64,000 nt of DNA from Desulfuromonas acetexigens (GCF_900111775.1 NZ_FOJJ01000039.1:124001-188000), one strand, 5' to 3'; positions 7,691 to 17,124 are shown, counted from the first letter of the stretch. Notes: generated from the sequence alone by a model not told the origin. Made by a program: numbers and translations.

Positions 7691-8377
7691 ATGCGCAAGA
7701 TCAAGGATTGGCCTGAAGCCGAACGTCCTCGGGAGAAGATTCTGCTGCAAGGGTCGGCGGCCCTGACCGATGCCGAATTGCTGGCTTTGGTGCTGCGTAC
7801 CGGGGACGCCGCCAGCAAAACGAGCGCCGTCGACCAGGCGCGGGTGCTGCTGAGCCGGTTTCGCAATCTGCGCGGACTGGCCCGGGCCACAACGGCCGAA
7901 TTGAGCGAAACGAAGGGGATTGGCCCAGCCAAAGCGGCTGAATTGCAGGCTGTTTTTGAAATCGCGCGCCGCTTCGGCGGCGAGGATCTACAACCGGGAG
8001 CGCGTTATACCTGTTCGTCTGAGGTCTATCGACATTTTCACGAGCGCCTGCGCGACCATCGCAAGGAGGTCTTCATCGCCCTGCTGCTCGACAGCAAGAA
8101 CCGGGTGCTGCGTGAGGTGCGTATCTCCGAGGGGAGCCTGAATGCCAGCATCGTTCATCCCCGCGAGGTTTTCGCGCCGGTGGTGCGGGAATCGGCGGCC
8201 GCTGTCCTCTTTGTCCACAATCATCCTTCCGGCGACCCGACGCCGAGCCGCGAGGACCTGGAACTCACCCGGCGGCTGCGGGAAGCGGGCGAACTTATGG
8301 GGGTGCGGGTTCTCGATCACATCATCATCGGCAGCGGCCAGTACGTCAGCTTCGTCGATCGCGGACTGATGGGCTGA
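7691..8377 (+). CDS. radC: RadC-family JAB-domain protein
   Basis: A 228-residue RadC/DUF2466 protein. The N-terminal half has a helix-hairpin-helix-like region (TKGIGPAKAAELQAV), and the C-terminal half is a JAB/MPN domain with the metal motif VHNHPSGDPTPSREDLE, that is HxH...D. The family was once linked to DNA repair; its biochemical role is not settled. The ATG at 7691 is seven bases after AAGGAGG. It is monocistronic, with a tRNA promoter following about 30 bases after its stop. Confidence 0.9.
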   Translation: MRKIKDWPEAERPREKILLQGSAALTDAELLALVLRTGDAASKTSAVDQARVLLSRFRNLRGLARATTAELSETKGIGPAKAAELQAVFEIARRFGGEDLQPGARYTCSSEVYRHFHERLRDHRKEVFIALLLDSKNRVLREVRISEGSLNASIVHPREVFAPVVRESAAAVLFVHNHPSGDPTPSREDLELTRRLREAGELMGVRVLDHIIIGSGQYVSFVDRGLMG

Positions 8378-8406
8378 TCTGCGTCGCCTCCCGAGAGAAA
8401 AATTTC

Positions 8407-8435
8407 TTTACAGCCGGGGGGTGTTTGTGTATTCT
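8407..8435 (+). promoter_or_regulatory. Sigma-70 promoter for tRNA-Ser and probably 4.5S RNA
   Basis: TTTACA (8407-8412), a 17-base spacer and TATTCT (8430-8435) place the start of transcription a few bases before the mature tRNA 5' end at 8447. Confidence 0.65.
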
Positions 8436-8446
8436 TCGCAGTCTGC

Positions 8447-8534
<88 letters not shown>

Positions 8535-8568
8535 GTTTTATTTTTACCCCTTTTGGGTTTGGTTAATT

Positions 8569-8694
8569 GCCGACAGAAGTGACAGCCGGGTCCCGCGCAA
8601 CGGGTGGCCGTGAACCCCGTCAGGCCCGGAAGGGAGCAGCGGTAACGGCACTATCCGTGTGCCGCGGGGGCGCCTGGCTGTCACTTGTGCCGGC
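8569..8694 (+). ncRNA. ffs: Signal recognition particle 4.5S RNA
   Basis: The conserved SRP core CAGGCCCGGAAGGGAGCAGC (8621-8640) is exact, including the GGAA tetraloop and asymmetric loop that bind Ffh. The ends pair over about 20 bases (AAGTGACAGCC with GGCTGTCACTT), giving the single long hairpin of the small bacterial form. Location between tRNA-Ser and dnaX is common in bacteria. Confidence 0.93.
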
Positions 8695-8750
8695 AATGCT
8701 TTTTGGATGGCCGGCGTTCTTTCATCCTTGCCCGGAGTTGCCTGAAGCGC

Positions 8751-10430
8751 ATGTCGTATCTGGTACTGGCCCGCAAATGGCGCCCCCAGACTTTCGCTGA
8801 CCTGGTCGGCCAGGAGCATGTCAGCCGCACCTTGGCCAACGCCATCCAGGCGGGGCGGGTGCACCATGCCTTTCTCTTCACCGGCGCGCGCGGGGTCGGC
8901 AAGACTTCGGCGGCGCGGATCTTCGCCAAAGCCCTCAACTGCGAAACCGGCACGACCGCCACCCCCTGTAATGTCTGCCCTTCCTGCAAGGAAATAACCG
9001 CCGGCCAGAGCGTCGACGTCTTTGAAATCGACGGCGCTTCCAACACCGGCGTCGATGATGTCCGCGAGCTGCGCGAGAACATCCGCTATCTCCCCTCCCG
9101 TTCCCGCTTCAAGATCATCATCATCGACGAAGTGCACATGCTCTCGATCAATGCCTTCAACGCTCTGTTGAAGACCCTGGAAGAGCCCCCCGATCACGCC
9201 AAATTTATCTTCGCCACCACCGAGCCGCACAAGATTCCGGTCACCATCCTCTCCCGTTGCCAGCGCTTTGATTTCCGCAAAATTCCCCTGCCCAAGGTGA
9301 CAGCGCGCCTGCGCGAGATCGTCGATGCCGAAGGCATCCGTATCTCCGACCGTGCTCTGGGCCTGGTGGCCCGGCGCGGGGAGGGGAGCATGCGCGATGC
9401 CCTTTCGACCCTCGACCAGGTGATCGCCTTTTGCGGCGACGAGGTCGCCGATGATGACGTCCAGGGGCTGCTCGGCATGGTCGACCGGCGGCTCTTGCTC
9501 GACGTACTGGAAGCGTTGATCGAGCGGGACAGTCGGCGGGTGCTCGACGCGGTGCGGCGGGTGGACGATCTCGGCCATTCCTTCCGCCAGTTCTGCCAAG
9601 AGCTGGTCGATCTCTGCCGGGCACTGATTCTCTGCCAAGTGCTGGAAGATCCGTCCGATATCCTCTCCCTGTCTGGGGACGAGATCATCCTGCTGCAACG
9701 CTTGGGCAAGGAGATCGCCGCGGAGGATGCGCAGCGGGCCATGACCTTGCTGATGAAGACCGAAGGGGAACTGGTCGCTTCCTCTTTTCCCCGACTGACC
9801 ATGGAGATGGCCCTGGTGCGCCTGACCACCCTGCCGCCGAGCCGGGATCTGGCCGGTCTGGTGCGCAAGCTCGATGAGCTGGAGCGGCGACTGTCATCCG
9901 GCGGAGGCTTGCCTGTCTCCACGCCGAAACCGACGCCAGCGCCTCGGAGTCCGTCGGTGGGAGTGCGGGAGGCAGAGGCACCGCCAAAAAAGGCTGAGGC
10001 CCCGGCTGCTCCCGTCGCCGATGGCGGTGGCTGGCCGGGGCTGGTCGTCCAGGTCCGTTCCCGCCGGCCGATGGTTGGTTCCCTGCTGGAACACGGTAGT
10101 CTGCTGCGACAGGAGTTGCCGCTTTTGGAAATCGGTTTTCCGGCGGGTTCTTTCCACCTCGAACAGTTGCGGGACAGCGAAACCCTGGCGGTCCTTACCG
10201 AAATTGCCGGCGAATATTACGGCCAGCCGGTGACCATCCGGGTTGTGCCGATTGAGCAGGGAAGGCACCAGGCGCCGCCCTCCTTGCTCGAAGAACGCCA
10301 GGCCAAAGAGACGGATCGCCGCAAGCGGCTGCGCGAGGATGCCCTGGCCCATCCCATGGTGCAGACGGCGGTCAAGGTCTTTTCCGGGGAAATCCGGGAC
10401 GTGCTGCCCATCGACAAAGGCTTCGTATAA
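8751..10430 (+). CDS. dnaX: DNA polymerase III subunits tau and gamma
   Basis: Clamp-loader ATPase of the replisome, 559 residues as tau. It starts with the family hallmark MSYLVLARKWRP at 8751, has Walker A GARGVGKTS (about residues 45-53), a zinc module around CNVCPSC, and the DEVH Walker B. After about residue 375 comes a Pro/Ala-rich linker and then the tau C-terminal region. Inside the linker the heptamer A-AAA-AAG (9986-9992) with upstream purines, a downstream hairpin and an immediate -1 stop predicts a shorter gamma of about 415 residues. It lies directly after the 4.5S RNA and ahead of ybaB and recR, the usual bacterial order. Confidence 0.95.
   Translation: MSYLVLARKWRPQTFADLVGQEHVSRTLANAIQAGRVHHAFLFTGARGVGKTSAARIFAKALNCETGTTATPCNVCPSCKEITAGQSVDVFEIDGASNTGVDDVRELRENIRYLPSRSRFKIIIIDEVHMLSINAFNALLKTLEEPPDHAKFIFATTEPHKIPVTILSRCQRFDFRKIPLPKVTARLREIVDAEGIRISDRALGLVARRGEGSMRDALSTLDQVIAFCGDEVADDDVQGLLGMVDRRLLLDVLEALIERDSRRVLDAVRRVDDLGHSFRQFCQELVDLCRALILCQVLEDPSDILSLSGDEIILLQRLGKEIAAEDAQRAMTLLMKTEGELVASSFPRLTMEMALVRLTTLPPSRDLAGLVRKLDELERRLSSGGGLPVSTPKPTPAPRSPSVGVREAEAPPKKAEAPAAPVADGGGWPGLVVQVRSRRPMVGSLLEHGSLLRQELPLLEIGFPAGSFHLEQLRDSETLAVLTEIAGEYYGQPVTIRVVPIEQGRHQAPPSLLEERQAKETDRRKRLREDALAHPMVQTAVKVFSGEIRDVLPIDKGFV
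9967..10041 (+). promoter_or_regulatory. Programmed -1 ribosomal frameshift cassette in dnaX
   Basis: In-frame codons CCA AAA AAG form the slippery heptamer A AAA AAG at 9986-9992. A Shine-Dalgarno-like GGGAGG lies 13 bases upstream (9967-9972). A hairpin with the perfect stem GCCCCGGC (9999-10006) / GCCGGGGC (10034-10041) begins six bases downstream. After a -1 slip the ribosome reads AAA AAA GGC and then TGA (9995-9997). This reproduces every element of the E. coli dnaX signal. Confidence 0.75.
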
Positions 10431-10515
10431 GCGGAATCATTACCCTCACCGGCGCCGCCCGCGCCGTGGCATTCAACCGATCGTTGTTTAAGCGATAGCA
10501 GAAAAGGAGCGGATC

Positions 10516-10830
10516 ATGTCCAAAGGTCTGGGAAATATCATGAAGCAGGCGCAGTTGATGCAGCAGAAGATGACGCGCCTGCAGGAAGAGCTGGGGGAGC
10601 GGCAGGTCGAGGCGACCGCCGGCGGAGGCATGGTGCACGCCGTGGTCAACGGCAAGCAGCAGCTGCTCTCCCTGAAGATCGAAAAGAGCGTGGTTGATCC
10701 TGAAGATGTGGAAATGCTGCAGGATCTGGTGCTGGCTGCGGTGAACGAGGCGATCAAGAAGAGCCAGGACATGATGCAGGCGGAGATGGGCAAGATTACC
10801 GGCGGCATGAATATCCCCGGACTTTTCTAG
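10516..10830 (+). CDS. ybaB: YbaB/EbfC-family nucleoid-associated protein
   Basis: A 104-residue DNA-binding protein of the YbaB/EbfC family, which forms tweezer-like dimers. The typical N-terminal helix (MKQAQLMQQKMTRLQEEL) and the beta core with the TAGGGMVHAVVNGKQQL segment are present. It starts at ATG 10516 behind AAAAGGAG and lies between dnaX and recR, the standard order, so co-transcription with dnaX is likely. Confidence 0.93.
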   Translation: MSKGLGNIMKQAQLMQQKMTRLQEELGERQVEATAGGGMVHAVVNGKQQLLSLKIEKSVVDPEDVEMLQDLVLAAVNEAIKKSQDMMQAEMGKITGGMNIPGLF

Positions 10831-11022
10831 CCGCCCCGATGCCTGCCCTGCTTCCTTGACCCGAGTATGCCGCCGTTGGAGATTCCGATGGCGGCTTCTT
10901 GTTTAATATCCTGAGCAGCGGGGGGTCATTTTTTATTTTTTCTAAAGCTTGTTGTGAAAAAGTTTGATGACCTTAAAATAAATAAAACGCTATTTTAAAC
11001 ACTTGGATTTTCGAAGAAACTC

Positions 11023-11622
11023 ATGGTAGACTCCATCCCGTCGCTCACCCGGCTGATCGCCGAGCTGGCCAAGTTCCCCGGAATCGGTCGCAAGACCGCG
11101 ACCCGGCTGGCCTTTTATCTTCTTCGGCAGCCTCCGGGGGAGGCCGAGGCGCTGGCCGGCGCCATCCTTGACCTCAAGGCCAGGGTGCGCTTCTGTTCCA
11201 CCTGTTTTCACATCACCGAGCATGATCCTTGCGCGCTCTGTACCGATCCCGGGCGCGACGATTCTCTCCTCTGTGTCGTGGAAGAACCGCAGGACCTCAT
11301 CGCTGTCGAACGCAGCCGTTCTTTTCGGGGCAGGTACCATGTGTTGCATGGCGCCCTCTCTCCGTTGGACGGTGTCGGCCCCGAGAATCTGCACATTACC
11401 GAACTGCTGACTCGGCTCAAGGATGGGCGGGTGCGGGAAGTTCTGGTCGCCACGAACTTTTCCGTCGAAGGCGAGGCCACCGCTCTCTATCTGGCCCAGT
11501 TGATCCGGCCCCTGGGCGTACGGGTGACGCGTCTGGCTTACGGCATCCCCCTGGGGAGCGACCTCGAATATGTGGATGAGGCCACCGTGCATCGAGCGGT
11601 AGAAGGACGCCGGGACCTCTGA
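11023..11622 (+). CDS. recR: Recombination mediator RecR
   Basis: A 199-residue recombinational repair protein that loads RecA at gaps with RecF/RecO. In order: helix-hairpin-helix LAKFPGIGRKTATRLAF (about 15-31), a C4 zinc finger (CSTC...CALC, about 58-74), and a TOPRIM domain starting LCVVEEPQDLIAVE and running past GALSPLDG to the Walker-B-like end. Length is normal for the family. It is about 190 bases after ybaB, so it may have some expression of its own. Confidence 0.95.
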   Translation: MVDSIPSLTRLIAELAKFPGIGRKTATRLAFYLLRQPPGEAEALAGAILDLKARVRFCSTCFHITEHDPCALCTDPGRDDSLLCVVEEPQDLIAVERSRSFRGRYHVLHGALSPLDGVGPENLHITELLTRLKDGRVREVLVATNFSVEGEATALYLAQLIRPLGVRVTRLAYGIPLGSDLEYVDEATVHRAVEGRRDL

Positions 11623-11650
11623 CCTCCCGGGTGTTTTTTGATTTTTTGCT
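11610..11650 (+). terminator. Probable intrinsic terminator overlapping the recR stop
   Basis: CCGGGA (11610-11615) pairs with TCCCGG (11625-11630) and is followed by TGTTTTTTGATTTTTT. The stem is short, but the T-rich tail is convincing. Confidence 0.5.
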
Positions 11651-11818
11651 ATACCATTGTTTGTCCCTTTCCACGCCGGCAGGCGCGGGGAGGGCATTAA
11701 TGGCTTACGCAAGCTGTACCATTGATGGTTTCTAGAACGCGGTGGCGGAATCAAGACAGATTCCGTTGCCGAAACTTCTCGCTTGAAGAGAATCAAGACA
11801 GAAAAAGGAGGAAAGTTC

Positions 11819-14800
11819 ATGTCCCGTGAAATGGTCAACATCGATGGCAATACCGCGGCGGCCCACGTCGCCCATGCCACCAACGAGGTGATTGCCATCT
11901 ACCCCATTACCCCGTCCTCGGTCATGGGGGAGATCTCCGACGCCAAGAGCGCCGTCGGCGAGAAAAACATCTGGGGGACCGTGCCCAAAGTCGTGGAAAT
12001 GCAGTCCGAAGGGGGCGCCGCCGGCGCCGTGCACGGCGCCCTGCAAGCCGGTGCGCTGACCACCACCTTCACCGCTTCCCAGGGCCTGTTGCTGATGATC
12101 CCCAACATGTTCAAGATCGCCGGGGAACTGACCCCCACGGTCTTCCATGTCTCGGCCCGCGCTATCGCTGCCCAGGCGCTGTCGATCTTCGGCGACCATT
12201 CGGACGTCATGGCCTGCCGTTCTACCGGTTGGTCTTTCCTCTGTTCGAACAACGTGCAGGAAGTCATGGACTTCGCGCTGATCGCCCAGGCTTCGACCTT
12301 GGAGTCGCGTATCCCCTTCCTCCACTATTTCGACGGTTTCCGCACCTCCCACGAAGTGCAGAAGGTCGAAGCGCTCTCCCAGGACGACATGCGCCACATG
12401 ATCAGCGACGAGCTGGTGCGTGCCCACCGCGCCCGCGCCCTTTCGCCGGATCATCCGACTATGCGCGGCACCGCCCAGAACCCTGACGTCTACTTCCAGG
12501 GGCGCGAGACGGTCAACGCCTACTATGAGAAGGTGCCCGGCATCGTTCAGGCGCAGATGGACAAGTTTGCCAAACTGACCGGCCGTCAGTACCATCTCTT
12601 CGACTACGTCGGCGCCCCCGACGCCGAGAAGGTCATCGTTATGATGGGCTCTGGCGCTGATACCGTGCATGAGCTGGTCGACTACCTCAACGGTAAAGGC
12701 GAGAAGGTCGGTCTGCTCAAGGTCCGCCTCTTCCTGCCCTATCTCACTGAAGCCTTCGTCAAGGCCCTGCCCAAGACGGTCAAGAAGATCGCCGTTCTCG
12801 ACCGCACCAAGGAGCCCGGCTCCATGGGCGAGCCCCTTTACCACAACGTCCGCACCGCCATCGGCGAGGCCATGGCCGACGGCCTCTTCAGCTTCCAGGG
12901 CTATCCGGTTATCGTCGGCGGCCGCTACGGTCTTGGTTCCTTCGAGTTTACCCCGGGCATGGTCAAGGCCGTTTTCGACAATCTCGACGCCGCCAAGCCG
13001 AAGAATCATTTTGTGGTCGGCATCAAGGAAGACGTCACCGGCTGCAGCCTCGATTTCGATGCTGATTTCAAAGTGCCCCAGAACGTCTACGCCGCCATGT
13101 TCTACGGCCTCGGCTCGGACGGCACCGTCGGCGCCAACAAGAACTCCATCAAGATCATCGGCGAGACGACCGACAACAAGGTGCAGGCCTACTTCGTCTA
13201 CGACTCCAAGAAGGCCGGCAGCATGACCACCAGCCATCTGCGTTTCGGCAAGCAGGAGATCCGCTCCCCCTATCTGATCGACAGCGCCGACTTCGTCGCC
13301 TGCCACAACTTCTCCTTCCTGGAGAAGTACGACATGCTTTCGAAGATCAAAGAGGGCGGTACCTTCCTGCTCAACAGCCCCTTCCACAAGGATGAGGTTT
13401 GGCCCCATCTGCCGCTTGAAGTCCAAGAGCAGATTATCTCGAAAAAGCTCAAGTTCTTCGTCATCGACGGCGTGCGCCTGGGCAACGAGATCGGCCTCGG
13501 TCCCCGCATCAACGTCATCATGCAGACCGCCTTCTTCAAAATCTCCAACATCATCGATTTCAACCTGGCGGTGACGGAGATCAAGGACGCCATTGACAAG
13601 AGTTACGGCAAGGCCGGCGAGAAGGTTCTTAAGATGAACTACCAGGCGGTCGATGCCGGCACCAACAACATCGAGGAAGTGCCGGTTCCAGCCAAGGCCG
13701 ACAGCGCCATCCGCATGAAGGCGGCGGTCGGCGCCGACGCGCCCGAGTTCGTCAAGCGGACCACTGCGCCGATTATCGAAGGCAAGGGCGACAAACTCCC
13801 CGTTTCGGCCATGCCCGCCGACGGCACTTTCCCGGTCGGCACCGCGCTCTTCGAGAAGCGCAACATCGCCGTCGACATCCCGGTCTGGGACAGCGAGCTC
13901 TGCATCCAGTGCGGCATCTGCTCTTTTGTCTGCCCCCATGCCGCGATCCGCATGAAGATCTACGACCCCGAGCTGCTCAAGGGTGCGCCCTCTACCTTCA
14001 AGTCCTGCGAAGCCAAGGGCAAGGAAGCGGCGGGCAAGAAGTTCACCCTGCAAGTCGCCCCCGAGGATTGCACCGGCTGCGGCGCCTGTGTTCACAACTG
14101 CCCGGCCAAGAGCAAGACGGTCGAGGGCCACAAGGCGATCAACATGGTCTTCCAGGCCCCGCTGCGTGATGACGAGGCCAAAAACTGGGATTTCTTCCTG
14201 GCTCTGCCCGACACCGACCCGGCTCTGGTCAACCGTGCGACCCTGAAAGGGAGCCAGCTGCTGCCGCCGATGTTCGAGTTCTCCGGCGCCTGCGCCGGCT
14301 GCGGCGAGACCCCCTTCGTCAAGCTCTGCTCCCAGCTCTTCGGTGACCGCATGCTGGTCGCCAACGCCACCGGCTGCTCGTCGATCTACGGTGGCAATCT
14401 GCCGACCACGCCCTGGACCCCCCGCAAGGACGGTCTCGGACCGGCGTGGAGCAACTCCCTGTTCGAGGACAACGCCGAGTTCGGTTACGGCTTCCGTCTG
14501 GCCGTGGACAAGTTCAACCAGCAGGCCCTGGAGTTGATCGATAAACTGTCGGGTCATCTCTGCCAGGCCGGCAAGGAATACGCCGGCCTGCTCGAGGAGA
14601 TCAAGAAGGCCGACCAGTCGACCCAGGAGGCTATCGAACTCCAGCGCGGCCGCGTCGCCAAGCTCAAGGCGGCCTTGGCCCAATGTCCCGACGCCGATTC
14701 CAAGCAGCTCCTTTCCCTGGCCGATTACCTGGTCAAGAAGTCGGTGTGGATCCATGGCGGCGACGGCTGGGCCTATGATATCGGTTACGGCGGCCTCGAC

Positions 14801-15400
14801 CACGTCCTCGCCTCCGGCGAGAACGTCAACGTCCTGGTCCTCGACACCGAGGTTTACTCCAACACCGGCGGCCAGGCCTCCAAGTCGACCCCGCTCGGCG
14901 CCGTGGCCCAATTCGCCGCCGGCGGCAAGCGCATGCCGAAGAAGGATCTTGGCATGATCGCCATGACCTACGGCAACATCTACGTCGCCAAGGTCTCCAT
15001 GGCCAATCCCGGCCAGGTGGTCAAGGCCATGCTCGAAGCGGATGCCTACGACGGTCCGTCGCTGATCATCGCCTACAGCCACTGTATCGCTCACGGCATC
15101 GACATGACCACTGCCGTGGACGAATGCAAGAAGGCGGTGGCCTGCGGCCACTGGCCGCTCTTCCGCTACGACCCCCGTCTGGCGGATCAGGGCAAGAACC
15201 CGCTGCAGCTCGATTCCAAAGAGCCGACCATCAGCTTTGAGGAGTTTGCCAAGGGCGAGAACCGCTGGCGGGTGCTGCAGAAAGCCCAGCCGGAAGTGGC
15301 GGCCAAGCTCATGGAGCAGGCCAACCGCGAAACCGCATCCCGCTACGATCTCTACAAGAAACTGGCGGAGATGCAGGCCGATTGCGGCGTGAAGAAATAA
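11819..15400 (+). CDS. nifJ: Pyruvate:ferredoxin (flavodoxin) oxidoreductase, single-chain form
   Basis: Oxygen-sensitive enzyme that interconverts pyruvate plus CoA with acetyl-CoA and CO2 using ferredoxin; central to anaerobic carbon metabolism. The 1193-residue chain holds all domains: an N-terminal pyrimidine-binding domain (AITPSSVMGE-like ITPSSVMGEI near residue 30), the CoA-side gamma domain, a two-cluster ferredoxin domain with CIQCGIC...C (about 695) and CTGCGAC...C (about 750), a further cysteine pair in CAGCGE, and the TPP-binding motif GDGWAYDIGYGG (about 980). The ATG at 11819 follows AAAGGAGG. It stands alone with a terminator, as expected for a strongly expressed gene. Confidence 0.95.
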   Translation: MSREMVNIDGNTAAAHVAHATNEVIAIYPITPSSVMGEISDAKSAVGEKNIWGTVPKVVEMQSEGGAAGAVHGALQAGALTTTFTASQGLLLMIPNMFKIAGELTPTVFHVSARAIAAQALSIFGDHSDVMACRSTGWSFLCSNNVQEVMDFALIAQASTLESRIPFLHYFDGFRTSHEVQKVEALSQDDMRHMISDELVRAHRARALSPDHPTMRGTAQNPDVYFQGRETVNAYYEKVPGIVQAQMDKFAKLTGRQYHLFDYVGAPDAEKVIVMMGSGADTVHELVDYLNGKGEKVGLLKVRLFLPYLTEAFVKALPKTVKKIAVLDRTKEPGSMGEPLYHNVRTAIGEAMADGLFSFQGYPVIVGGRYGLGSFEFTPGMVKAVFDNLDAAKPKNHFVVGIKEDVTGCSLDFDADFKVPQNVYAAMFYGLGSDGTVGANKNSIKIIGETTDNKVQAYFVYDSKKAGSMTTSHLRFGKQEIRSPYLIDSADFVACHNFSFLEKYDMLSKIKEGGTFLLNSPFHKDEVWPHLPLEVQEQIISKKLKFFVIDGVRLGNEIGLGPRINVIMQTAFFKISNIIDFNLAVTEIKDAIDKSYGKAGEKVLKMNYQAVDAGTNNIEEVPVPAKADSAIRMKAAVGADAPEFVKRTTAPIIEGKGDKLPVSAMPADGTFPVGTALFEKRNIAVDIPVWDSELCIQCGICSFVCPHAAIRMKIYDPELLKGAPSTFKSCEAKGKEAAGKKFTLQVAPEDCTGCGACVHNCPAKSKTVEGHKAINMVFQAPLRDDEAKNWDFFLALPDTDPALVNRATLKGSQLLPPMFEFSGACAGCGETPFVKLCSQLFGDRMLVANATGCSSIYGGNLPTTPWTPRKDGLGPAWSNSLFEDNAEFGYGFRLAVDKFNQQALELIDKLSGHLCQAGKEYAGLLEEIKKADQSTQEAIELQRGRVAKLKAALAQCPDADSKQLLSLADYLVKKSVWIHGGDGWAYDIGYGGLDHVLASGENVNVLVLDTEVYSNTGGQASKSTPLGAVAQFAAGGKRMPKKDLGMIAMTYGNIYVAKVSMANPGQVVKAMLEADAYDGPSLIIAYSHCIAHGIDMTTAVDECKKAVACGHWPLFRYDPRLADQGKNPLQLDSKEPTISFEEFAKGENRWRVLQKAQPEVAAKLMEQANRETASRYDLYKKLAEMQADCGVKK

Positions 15401-15428
15401 CCGCGAGTCCTTCGCGATAGCAGAACCG

Positions 15429-15460
15429 AAGCCCCCGGCGACTCGCTCGCCGGGGGCTTT
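15429..15460 (+). terminator. Rho-independent terminator after pyruvate:ferredoxin oxidoreductase
   Basis: A perfect 13-base-pair stem (AAGCCCCCGGCGA / TCGCCGGGGGCTT) with a five-base loop and a short T run. Confidence 0.75.
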
Positions 15461-15581
15461 CGATTATTCCGGGCTGCCGGGGCGGGCGGAAAAGGCCTTG
15501 AACCGGCCGGGGCGGAAGTGTACACTCGGCGGGCCGAAAGCCTAAGGCTTTCGGCCCAATTTCATAAGATAAGAGGTGTCG

Positions 15582-16460
15582 ATGTCCACCGCCGTCTGGT
15601 TCAATAAAGTTCACGATCTGCTGGAGATGATCAAATTCTCCCACACCGTCTTCGCTTTCCCTTTCGCCCTGATGGGGGTGGTCTTCGCCTCCCTGGCGAG
15701 CGGACGGGCGCCGACGGTGGGCCAGGTCTTCTGGGTCTGCCTGGCCATGGTCGGGGCGCGCACCGCCGCCATGAGTCTCAACCGCATCATCGATGCCGGC
15801 ATCGATAAGGACAACCCCCGCACCGCCGGGCGGCACATCCCTGCGGGCCGGGTCAGCCGGTTGGAGGCCTGGCTCTTCGTCACCGCCGCCGTCGCCCTGC
15901 TCCTTTTGTCCGCCTGGATGCTCAACCCCCTCTGCTTCTATCTGGCGCCCGTGGCCCTCGGCTTTTTCGTCCTTTACGCCTACTGCAAACGCTTTACCTC
16001 TTTCGCCCATATCGTCCTCGGCATCTGCCTGGCCGCCGCTCCCATCGGCGCCTGGATCGCCCTGCGCGGCGATGTCGGCTGGCCGGTGCTGGTGTTGGGG
16101 GTGGCGGTGCTCTTCTGGGTGGCCGGCTTCGATATCTTCTACTCCCTGCAGGACGTGGAGTACGATCGAAGCAAGGGCTTGCATTCGATTCCGGTACTCC
16201 TCGGCGTCAAAAACGCCATCCTGCTCGGCAAGGTTTTTCATGGATTGATGGTGGCGTTCCTATTGATTATCCCCCTGGGCTTGCCCCTGGGCTGGATCTA
16301 CTACCTGGGTCTCGCCGTGGTCAGCGGCCTCATCGCCTATGAACACCAACTGGTCAAACCGGACGATCTGTCGCGGCTCGATGCGGCTTTTTTCAACATG
16401 AACGGTTACATCAGCGTGACGATTTTCCTCTTCACTCTGGTCGACGCGTTGGCCCGATAA
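15582..16460 (+). CDS. UbiA-family prenyltransferase for menaquinone (MqnP-like)
   Basis: Integral membrane aromatic prenyltransferase, 292 residues with about eight to nine membrane spans. The two Mg-diphosphate motifs are clear: NRIIDAGIDKDNPRT (about 67-81) and DVEYDRSKG (about 191-199). Because it heads a cluster with UbiX-type, mqnE and mqnC genes, I read it as the prenyltransferase of the futalosine pathway rather than of ubiquinone synthesis; sequence alone does not separate these. The ATG at 15582 follows AAGAGG by five bases; a GTG six bases earlier overlaps that site. Confidence 0.85.
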   Translation: MSTAVWFNKVHDLLEMIKFSHTVFAFPFALMGVVFASLASGRAPTVGQVFWVCLAMVGARTAAMSLNRIIDAGIDKDNPRTAGRHIPAGRVSRLEAWLFVTAAVALLLLSAWMLNPLCFYLAPVALGFFVLYAYCKRFTSFAHIVLGICLAAAPIGAWIALRGDVGWPVLVLGVAVLFWVAGFDIFYSLQDVEYDRSKGLHSIPVLLGVKNAILLGKVFHGLMVAFLLIIPLGLPLGWIYYLGLAVVSGLIAYEHQLVKPDDLSRLDAAFFNMNGYISVTIFLFTLVDALAR

Positions 16461-16473
16461 CAGGTTTGCAACA

Positions 16474-17124
16474 ATGACCAACAACCAATCACTGATCACC
16501 GGGTTTATGCAACATATCGTCGTCGCCATCACCGGAGCTTCCGGCTCCATTTACGGCGTGCGCCTGGTCGAGGAGCTGCTCAAGGCCGATTGCCGGGTGA
16601 CGCTGCTGGTCACCCGCAGCGGTTTTGATGTCCTGCGTTATGAGACGGGGCTGGATTTAAGCGGCTCGGTGGCGGAGCGGCGGGAGCAGCTGCGCGCCCG
16701 ATTCGACGCACCGGAGCGGCTCGATCACTACGACGAGGACGACCTCTTCGCCCCGGTCGCCAGCGGCTCCTCCGCGCCGGATGCGATGGTCGTCTGCCCC
16801 TGCTCCATGGGGACGGCGGGGCGTATCGCCGCCGGGTTGGCGAACAACCTGGTGGAGCGGGTCGCCGACGTGGCTTTGAAAGAACGGCGGGAGTTGCTGC
16901 TCGTCCCCCGCGAGACCCCCTTCAACCGCATTCATCTGGAGAACCTGCTGCGTCTCGACCAGGCCGGTGCCCGGATCCTGCCGGCCATGCCGGCCTTTTA
17001 CCACCGGCCGCGAAGCATCGACGAACTGGTCGATTTCCTGGTCGGCAAAATTCTCGATAACCTGCGCATTCCCCACCGGCTTTTCCCGCGATGGGGAGAA
17101 GGCAGCGCGACAGCCAAGGATTGA
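16474..17124 (+). CDS. ubiX: UbiX-like flavin prenyltransferase
   Basis: Makes prenylated FMN, the cofactor of UbiD-type decarboxylases; in the futalosine pathway a UbiX/UbiD pair removes the naphthoate carboxyl group. The FMN motif VAITGASGSIYG, the VCPCSMGTAGRIAAG core and the LVPRETPFNRIHLENL signature of the family are all present. The domain itself begins at the second ATG (16507), which would give 205 residues; neither start has a strong ribosome site. It lies 13 bases after the UbiA-type gene. A UbiD partner is not in the window. Confidence 0.88.
   Translation: MTNNQSLITGFMQHIVVAITGASGSIYGVRLVEELLKADCRVTLLVTRSGFDVLRYETGLDLSGSVAERREQLRARFDAPERLDHYDEDDLFAPVASGSSAPDAMVVCPCSMGTAGRIAAGLANNLVERVADVALKERRELLLVPRETPFNRIHLENLLRLDQAGARILPAMPAFYHRPRSIDELVDFLVGKILDNLRIPHRLFPRWGEGSATAKD

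Noticed and set aside
11749-11801. Two copies of AATCAAGACAG before the pyruvate:ferredoxin oxidoreductase gene
   Set aside because: Eleven-base direct repeat with no symmetry and no promoter alignment; likely chance or a local duplication.
11732-15151. An open frame of 1139 codons on the minus strand opposite pyruvate:ferredoxin oxidoreductase
   Set aside because: It is a shadow of the plus-strand gene caused by strong GC3 bias; the peptide is low-complexity and resembles no protein, while the plus strand has clear domains.
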